A stretch of DNA of 6,464 bases, taken from the NCBI GenBank assembly GCA_023461495.1, contig JAEYLA010000015.1, positions 1 through 6,464 on the forward strand, given 5' to 3'. Position 1 is the first letter of the stretch. Each line of letters opens with the position of its first letter. This document shows positions 5,515 to 6,464 of this stretch, piece after piece. A program made the position numbers and the translations under genes. Origin of the DNA: Bacillota bacterium. Its GTDB lineage: Bacteria; Bacillota; Clostridia; Christensenellales; CAG-138. The notes under the pieces are model-generated. The model saw only the letters and a list, made by a program, of their open reading frames with translations, was not told the origin of the DNA and did no database searches.

Positions 5515-6396
5515 ATGACATTTCTCTCCTATCTGATCAGCGGTATAAGCCTGGGAAGCGTTTATGCAATCATCGCATTGGGCTATACGATGGTCTACGG
5601 CATTGCAAAAATGCTTAACTTTGCCCACGGCGACGTCATCATGATCGGCGCTTACATCTGCTTCTTCGCCACCTCCCGCTGGGGGCTGCCTCCTCTTATC
5701 GGGGTGCTGCTGGCGATGATCGTGTGTACGACGCTGGGCGTTGTCATAGAGCGCACGGCATATAAACCGTTACGCTCAGCGCCCTCGCTTGCGGTGCTGA
5801 TTACCGCAATCGGCATGAGTTACTTTTTGCAAAACTCCGCGCAATTGCTGTGGAGCTCCAACCCCAAGGTGTTTACACCGGTCGTCTCCGAGTCGTCCCT
5901 CAAGCTGTTTCAGGGCAAGCTTTCCATATCGTTTATTGCCATCGCTACGGTGGCCGCCTGCGTTGTGATCATGGCGGCGCTGACATGGTTTACAAAGAAT
6001 ACAAAAATGGGCAAGGCAATGCGTGCCTGCTCCGAGGATAAGGGTGCCGCGCAGCTGATGGGGATCAATGTGAATTTGACCATCTCCGTGACTTTTGCGA
6101 TTGGCTCGGCGCTTGCGGCAATCGCAGGCGTGCTTCTCTGCTCCGCTTACCCGACGCTCATGCCCACCACCGGCTCCATGCCCGGCATCAAGGCGTTTAC
6201 CGCCGCCGTATTCGGCGGTATCGGGTCTATCCCCGGCGCGATGCTTGGCGGCATACTGCTCGGCATCATTGAGATATTCGGCAAGGGCTATGTATCCACA
6301 CAGCTTTCCGACGCCATCGTGTTTGCCGTCCTCATCATCATCCTGCTGGTCAAGCCCGCCGGGCTTCTGGGCAAGCAGGTCAGCGAGAAAGTTTGA
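5515..6396 (+). CDS. livH: Branched-chain amino acid-type ABC transporter permease LivH
   Basis: One of the two membrane subunits forming the channel of the HAAT importer. It is 293 aa, normal for LivH. The ATG at 5515 is chosen because GAGGGGA (5500-5506) precedes it by about 9 nt and the protein then begins, as is usual, with MTFLSYLISGISLGSVYAI; an in-frame GTG at 5458 would add 19 residues that do not look like LivH. About eight hydrophobic segments are spread through the chain. Family landmarks: ALGYTMVYGIAKMLNFAHGD (21-40), IERTAYKPLR (78-87), the cytoplasmic ATPase-contact loop around GKAMRACSEDKGAAQLMGIN (166-185), and FGGIGSIPGAMLGGILLGIIE (233-253). It shares the operon with the upstream binding protein and the livM start downstream, 9 nt away. 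Identification as LivH-type is secure; the transported substrate is not. Confidence 0.95.
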   Translation: MTFLSYLISGISLGSVYAIIALGYTMVYGIAKMLNFAHGDVIMIGAYICFFATSRWGLPPLIGVLLAMIVCTTLGVVIERTAYKPLRSAPSLAVLITAIGMSYFLQNSAQLLWSSNPKVFTPVVSESSLKLFQGKLSISFIAIATVAACVVIMAALTWFTKNTKMGKAMRACSEDKGAAQLMGINVNLTISVTFAIGSALAAIAGVLLCSAYPTLMPTTGSMPGIKAFTAAVFGGIGSIPGAMLGGILLGIIEIFGKGYVSTQLSDAIVFAVLIIILLVKPAGLLGKQVSEKV

Positions 6397-6405
6397 GGTA
6401 ACGGT

Positions 6406-6464
6406 ATGAAAAAAATGAGCAAGGCCGCGCGCACCAACATCCTGACCTATGGGTTCGTCGCCGC
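6406..6464 (+). CDS. livM: LivM-type ABC permease, 3'-truncated by window edge
   Basis: Only the first 19 complete codons are visible (MKKMSKAARTNILTYGFVA), so the call rests mainly on context: it follows livH by 9 nt in the same operon, where the second permease, LivM, is the usual next gene. The basic N-terminus running into a hydrophobic stretch suits a membrane protein. The ribosome binding site GAGG (6395-6398) overlaps the livH stop codon, suggesting translational coupling. An ATG at 6415 is a possible alternative start but lacks comparable spacing. Confidence 0.7.
   Translation, partial: MKKMSKAARTNILTYGFVA

Overview
The window looks like chromosomal DNA of a motile, low-to-mid GC member of the Clostridia (Bacillota). 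The evidence is a class B sortase, a flagellar stator pair, a choloylglycine-hydrolase-family enzyme, a lipoprotein-type solute-binding protein, strong AGGAG-like ribosome binding sites and intrinsic terminators. An anaerobic gut clostridium is plausible, but the genus cannot be read from the sequence. No RNA genes, CRISPR arrays, insertion sequences or phage genes were seen. All confident genes are on the + strand.

Layout. (1) 1-684: the 3' part of a class B sortase, open at the left edge, ending at a near-perfect intrinsic terminator (705-738). (2) 859-1848: a 329-aa cytoplasmic N-terminal-nucleophile hydrolase of the choloylglycine hydrolase / penicillin V acylase family, probably monocistronic. 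(3) 1849-2211: a gap with a long interrupted inverted repeat (1874-1932), a good sigma-28-type promoter (2034-2060) and a leader with inverted repeats. (4) 2212-3776: motA-motB, two nucleotides apart, the flagellar stator. (5) 3777-4142: a gap with a strong housekeeping promoter (3960-3988) and a ~148-nt leader that can form a 5' closing stem and two mutually exclusive downstream hairpins, one of them terminator-like. (6) 4143-6464: the start of a branched-chain-amino-acid-type (HAAT family) ABC importer operon: binding lipoprotein, an intercistronic hairpin, LivH permease, and the first codons of LivM, which runs off the right edge.

How the genes work together. The stator pair forms its own short operon with a flagellar-class promoter, as expected of a late motility gene set. 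The liv-type genes form one transport system: the lipoprotein captures substrate outside the membrane and delivers it to the LivH/LivM channel. ATPases LivG and LivF would be expected beyond the window. The hairpin after the binding-protein gene probably makes that component more abundant than the permeases. Sortase and hydrolase are not functionally linked to these operons in any visible way.

No wholly new multi-gene system is evident. The least explained parts are non-coding: the structured liv leader, the motA leader and the long inverted repeat after the hydrolase. At protein level, the hydrolase carries the penicillin-V-acylase-type Tyr82, and MotB has a second acidic residue in its ion-channel helix plus an entirely acidic N-terminus.
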